Positions 5,161 through 7,456 of a DNA stretch of 7,456 nucleotides are shown here, piece by piece. Below the pieces are notes generated by a model. It ran no database searches. It was not told the DNA's origin and saw nothing but the letters and a program-made list of their open reading frames with translations. The DNA comes from Candidatus Firestoneibacteriota bacterium. GTDB lineage: Bacteria; Oederibacteriota; JAAXVQ01; JAUVAV01. Numbering within the stretch: position 1 is the first letter of the stretch; each line of letters begins with the position of its first letter. A program made the position numbers and the translations under genes. Location of the stretch: contig DAOVYW010000117.1 in assembly GCA_030635415.1 (NCBI GenBank), positions 1-7,456 of the forward strand, in the 5' to 3' direction.

Positions 5161-5250
5161 GTTCCCCGCCTTTCAAGGCAGGGATGAAGCGGCCATACAA
5201 ATAATACCTTTCTACATCTCGGATCAATTTTTCCGCCCTTTAGGGTGGGG
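5161..5250. repeat. Pair of GC-rich hairpins resembling IS200/IS605-type element ends
   Basis: Hairpin 1 pairs TCCCCGCCTT (5163-5172) with AAGGCAGGGA (5175-5184) with one mismatch and a 2-nt loop, followed by TGAAGCGGC. Hairpin 2 pairs CCGCCCT (5233-5239) with AGGGTGG (5242-5248), including one G-T pair. Short GCCTT/AAGGC or CCCTTTAGGG hairpins with GATGAAG-like flanks are reminiscent of the subterminal palindromes of IS200/IS605 (TnpA/TnpB) elements and their non-coding derivatives. No transposase or TnpB reading frame is present, so at most this is a remnant or miniature derivative. Neither hairpin is followed by a T-run on either strand, arguing against terminators. Resemblance is by eye only. 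Confidence 0.4.
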
Positions 5251-5257
5251 AAATTTA

Positions 5258-5326
5258 ATGACGGTTTTATTGATATGGGTGGGAGAAATGGTCAGTGGGC
5301 CGTGCGGCATGGTTAAAGGAATATAG
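5258..5326 (+). CDS. Possible 22-residue leader peptide before rsmB
   Basis: An ATG at 5258, 7 nt after GGGTGGGG (5243-5250), opens a 22-codon frame ending in TAG at 5324-5326. The peptide begins MTVLLIWVGEMV and contains one Cys. The stop lies next to AGGGAG (5325-5330), the only ribosome-site-like sequence before rsmB, so coupling is conceivable. No family resemblance is seen, and such a short frame can occur by chance. Confidence 0.15.
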   Translation: MTVLLIWVGEMVSGPCGMVKGI

Positions 5327-5346
5327 GGAGAAATATAATTGTCAAT

Positions 5347-6693
5347 GTGAAGAAATTTTCCTCTTCGGCTTCGGCCCGGTTAATAGCATGGGAGGTTCTG
5401 AATAAGGCGGAAAAATCCGATCTATGGGTGGAGAAGCTGCTTTCGCAGCGCTTGCCGGCGGTCAAACTGCCGGAAGCGGAGCAAAGACTTTGCCGTGAAC
5501 TCAGCTTCGGTGTATTAAAAGCCCGGATTTTTCTGGATTATATGCTCCAGCCTTTTTTAAAAAAACAGCCTCCGGCAAAATTAATGAATCTTCTCCGTCT
5601 GGGAGCATACCAACTCCTCAAGCTGGATAGGATCCCTTCGCATGCCGCGGTTAATGAGACGGTAAATTTGGCCAAGCCTGATTTTTCGGGCGTCCAGGTT
5701 AAATTTATTAATGCCGTGTTGCGAGAAATCACCCGTCAAGGCGCCCGGCCGCTTCCTGATAAAAACCTTGATCCCGTAACCCACCTTTCGATACGATATT
5801 CATTACCGCTTTATCTGGTAGAAAGATGGCAGGGGCGTTTTGGCCAAGCTTTGGCTGAGTCTATGATGGCAGCAGCCAATGAGACTCCGCCGCTGGTGGC
5901 GCGGGTGAACAGGCTGCGGGGAACCAGGGAAGAGGGAGAGGCTTTACTAACCCGGCAGGGCTTTAGCGTGAAAAAAGGGAGGGCCCCGGCCGCCTTGTGC
6001 CTGGGACCGGATTCCGGTGATCCGGCAAGATTGCCGGGATTTCAGGAGGGATGGTTTTATTTTCAGGACCAAGCCGCGCAACTGGTGGGATACTTGGCAG
6101 ACCCGGCCCCAACAGCGTTATGTCTTGATCTATGCAGTGCGCCCGGAGGTAAAACCACGCACCTGGCCGAGTTGGTGGAGGGGCAAGGCCGGATCCTGGC
6201 TTATGATATTCAGGCTGAGAAACTTTTAAAAGTGGAAAAGAACGCCAAACGGTTGGGATTGAAAAATATTGAGATAATCAGAGAGTTATCCCCGGCTTTG
6301 GAAGCAGACAGAGTATTGGTGGATGCGCCTTGTTCAGGGACGGGAACCCTGCGGCGTCATGCCGAGATTCGTTGGCGGGTCACGGAAAAGGATTTCCGGC
6401 GAATGGCTGGTATTCAGGAGAAGTTGCTAAACCAGGCCGTAAAGTATGTGAAGCCCGGCGGCTGGTTAATTTATTCGACCTGTTCCACTGAACCTGAGGA
6501 AAACGAGGAAGTGGTCAACGGCTTCCTGGCCGGACATCCGGAATTCGAGCTAATTGCCGGACCGGGTTCCAGCGGCTATCCGGGCGCGCAGTTTTGGGGG
6601 AGAGATGGTTTTTTCCGCACTTATCCCGGTTACCCGGATTTGGACGGCATGTTTGCGGCCAGAATGAGACGAAAAAAGGATCAAAAATGTTGA
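5347..6693 (+). CDS. rsmB: 16S rRNA (cytosine(967)-C(5))-methyltransferase
   Basis: RsmB transfers a methyl group from S-adenosylmethionine to C5 of cytosine 967 (E. coli numbering) of 16S rRNA. The 448-aa length is typical (E. coli 429). Residues about 8-130 form the NusB-like RNA-binding domain (ARLIAWEVL, ELSFGVLKARIFLDYML, IPSHAAVNETVNLAK, FINAVLREI). The catalytic domain follows, with the SAM-binding loop LDLCSAPGGKTTHLAEL (260-276), YDIQAEKL (286-293), VDAPCSGTGTLRRHAEIRW (325-343) and YSTCSTEPEENEEVV (376-390). C329 and C379 are the paired cysteines of this enzyme class; the TCS cysteine attacks the base and the PCS cysteine helps release product. The GTG at 5347 has no ribosome site at normal distance; AGGGAG is 16 nt upstream, and an in-frame ATT at 5338 would be better spaced. 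TATAAT (5334-5339) directly before the GTG could give a leaderless mRNA. The 3' end overlaps mnmG by 7 nt. Confidence 0.93.
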   Translation: MKKFSSSASARLIAWEVLNKAEKSDLWVEKLLSQRLPAVKLPEAEQRLCRELSFGVLKARIFLDYMLQPFLKKQPPAKLMNLLRLGAYQLLKLDRIPSHAAVNETVNLAKPDFSGVQVKFINAVLREITRQGARPLPDKNLDPVTHLSIRYSLPLYLVERWQGRFGQALAESMMAAANETPPLVARVNRLRGTREEGEALLTRQGFSVKKGRAPAALCLGPDSGDPARLPGFQEGWFYFQDQAAQLVGYLADPAPTALCLDLCSAPGGKTTHLAELVEGQGRILAYDIQAEKLLKVEKNAKRLGLKNIEIIRELSPALEADRVLVDAPCSGTGTLRRHAEIRWRVTEKDFRRMAGIQEKLLNQAVKYVKPGGWLIYSTCSTEPEENEEVVNGFLAGHPEFELIAGPGSSGYPGAQFWGRDGFFRTYPGYPDLDGMFAARMRRKKDQKC

Positions 6694-7456
6694 ATCAAAA
6701 ATATGATATTATTGTAATCGGAGCCGGCCACGCCGGCCTGGAGGCGGCCGCTGCCGCTGCCCGCATGGGCTGCCGAACATTAATGGTGACCCTGGATCTT
6801 TCAAAAATTGCCGAGCTCAGCTGCAATCCTGCCATTGGCGGAATAGGCAAGGGACAACTGGTCAGGGAAGTTGCCGCCTTGGGGGGGCTGATGGGCGAAG
6901 TGGCTGACGAGGCATGCATACAGTTCCGAATGCTTAATACTAACCGGGGCGCGGCTGTGCGTTCTACCCGCATGCAGGTGGATTCGCAGCATTATCGCCG
7001 GGCAGCCCAATCCCGTTTAAGCAGGATACCCCATCTGAAATTACTGGAAGATGAAGTTCAAGACCTGATTATTGATCAGGGCGCGGTGTGCGGAGTCCGC
7101 CTGAAAAAAAATGGTACGGTGACATGTTCCATAGTGGTATTGGCTCCTGGGACCTTTTTTCATGGACTAATACATATTGGGATGAAGCATTTTCCCGGCG
7201 GCCGTTGGCAGGATCAAAATTCGGAATTACTGCCGCAGCAACTGATGGACCTGGGTCTCAAATTCGGGCGCTTTAAAACCGGGACCACCCCGCGTCTGGA
7301 CCAAAAGAGCATTGATTTCTCCCGCCTGATTGAACAGTCAGGAGATGCGGACTTTCGCCCTTTCTCCCGGCAATCATCAGAGGGTTTTCAACTGGACCAG
7401 GTTTCCTGTTTTATAGGAAGAACTAATGCTAAAACCCACCGGATCATAAGGAACAA
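6687..7456 (+). CDS. mnmG: tRNA uridine-5-carboxymethylaminomethyl modification protein MnmG, N-terminal part (cut by window end)
   Basis: MnmG (GidA), with MnmE, installs the 5-carboxymethylaminomethyl group on wobble uridine 34 of several tRNAs, using FAD, NADH and tetrahydrofolate-derived carbon. The frame stays open from the ATG at 6687 to the window end: 256 residues of an expected 600-630. Diagnostic segments are the FAD dinucleotide fold IVIGAGHAGLEAA (9-21), SCNPAIGGIGKGQLVREV (45-62), FRMLNTNRGAAVRSTRMQ (80-97), APGTFFHGLIHIGMKHFPGG (153-172) and KTGTTPRLD (197-205). KTGTTPR differs from the common KTGTPPR by one residue, and CFIGRTNAKTH near 241-251 replaces the common T-H-T-N block with G-R-T-N. 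Both look like lineage variation, not damage. The start overlaps rsmB by 7 nt, so it is probably translated from the same mRNA. The identification is secure although the gene is incomplete here. Confidence 0.95.
   Translation, partial: MLNQKYDIIVIGAGHAGLEAAAAAARMGCRTLMVTLDLSKIAELSCNPAIGGIGKGQLVREVAALGGLMGEVADEACIQFRMLNTNRGAAVRSTRMQVDSQHYRRAAQSRLSRIPHLKLLEDEVQDLIIDQGAVCGVRLKKNGTVTCSIVVLAPGTFFHGLIHIGMKHFPGGRWQDQNSELLPQQLMDLGLKFGRFKTGTTPRLDQKSIDFSRLIEQSGDADFRPFSRQSSEGFQLDQVSCFIGRTNAKTHRIIRN

Noticed and set aside
5233..5253. Intrinsic terminator after the PilZ gene
   Set aside because: The stem is followed by AAATTTAAT on the plus strand and by A residues on the minus strand, not by a T-run.
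6695..7010. Minus-strand frames opposite mnmG
   Set aside because: They lie entirely within the MnmG coding sequence and reflect its codon composition.
7088..7276. Plus-strand 62-codon frame inside mnmG
   Set aside because: The MnmG frame is intact across this stretch, with diagnostic motifs on both sides; this is an out-of-frame shadow.

Overview
The window looks like part of a chromosome from a diderm (Gram-negative-type) bacterium. The evidence is a complete kdsA, for Kdo and lipopolysaccharide synthesis, with the Cys ligand of the metal-dependent class. The phylum cannot be fixed from the sequence; an uncultured lineage is plausible but not shown. No rRNA, tRNA, CRISPR array or complete transposon was found.

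Layout: (1) 2-121 is the C-terminal end of an unidentified plus-strand gene. (2) 122-2987 is a visibly AT-rich block. It holds two minus-strand genes, a DKNYY-repeat protein (265-1128) and a conserved-looking HExxH putative zinc protein (1230-2075), then a plus-strand Phd/YefM-RelE/ParE toxin-antitoxin pair (2375-2987). Divergent sigma70-like promoters separate the two groups. Two related short sequences (147-166 and 2093-2140) bracket the two minus-strand genes. (3) 2988-3292 is a gene-free stretch with a sigma70-like promoter. It leads into a wrecked 5' fragment of pyrG (CTP synthase), which runs into kdsA. (4) 3417-7456 is more GC-balanced housekeeping sequence, all on the plus strand: kdsA, an RNase HI-family gene, a PilZ-domain gene, a spacer with two GC-rich hairpins resembling IS200/IS605 ends, rsmB, and the first 256 codons of mnmG.

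How the genes fit together: kdsA and the RNase HI gene overlap by 4 nt and are probably one transcript, driven by the promoter that once served a pyrG-kdsA unit. PilZ probably has its own promoter and would respond to cyclic di-GMP. rsmB and mnmG overlap by 7 nt and both modify translation RNAs (16S rRNA and tRNA wobble uridine). The AT-rich block appears to be acquired cargo next to a site where pyrG was lost.

The clearest unusual features are the pyrG remnant with its damaged P-loop, the two-gene unit bracketed by shared sequences, and the odd start region of rsmB. I see no proof of a new defence or mobile system. The DKNYY/HExxH pair is the least explained part.
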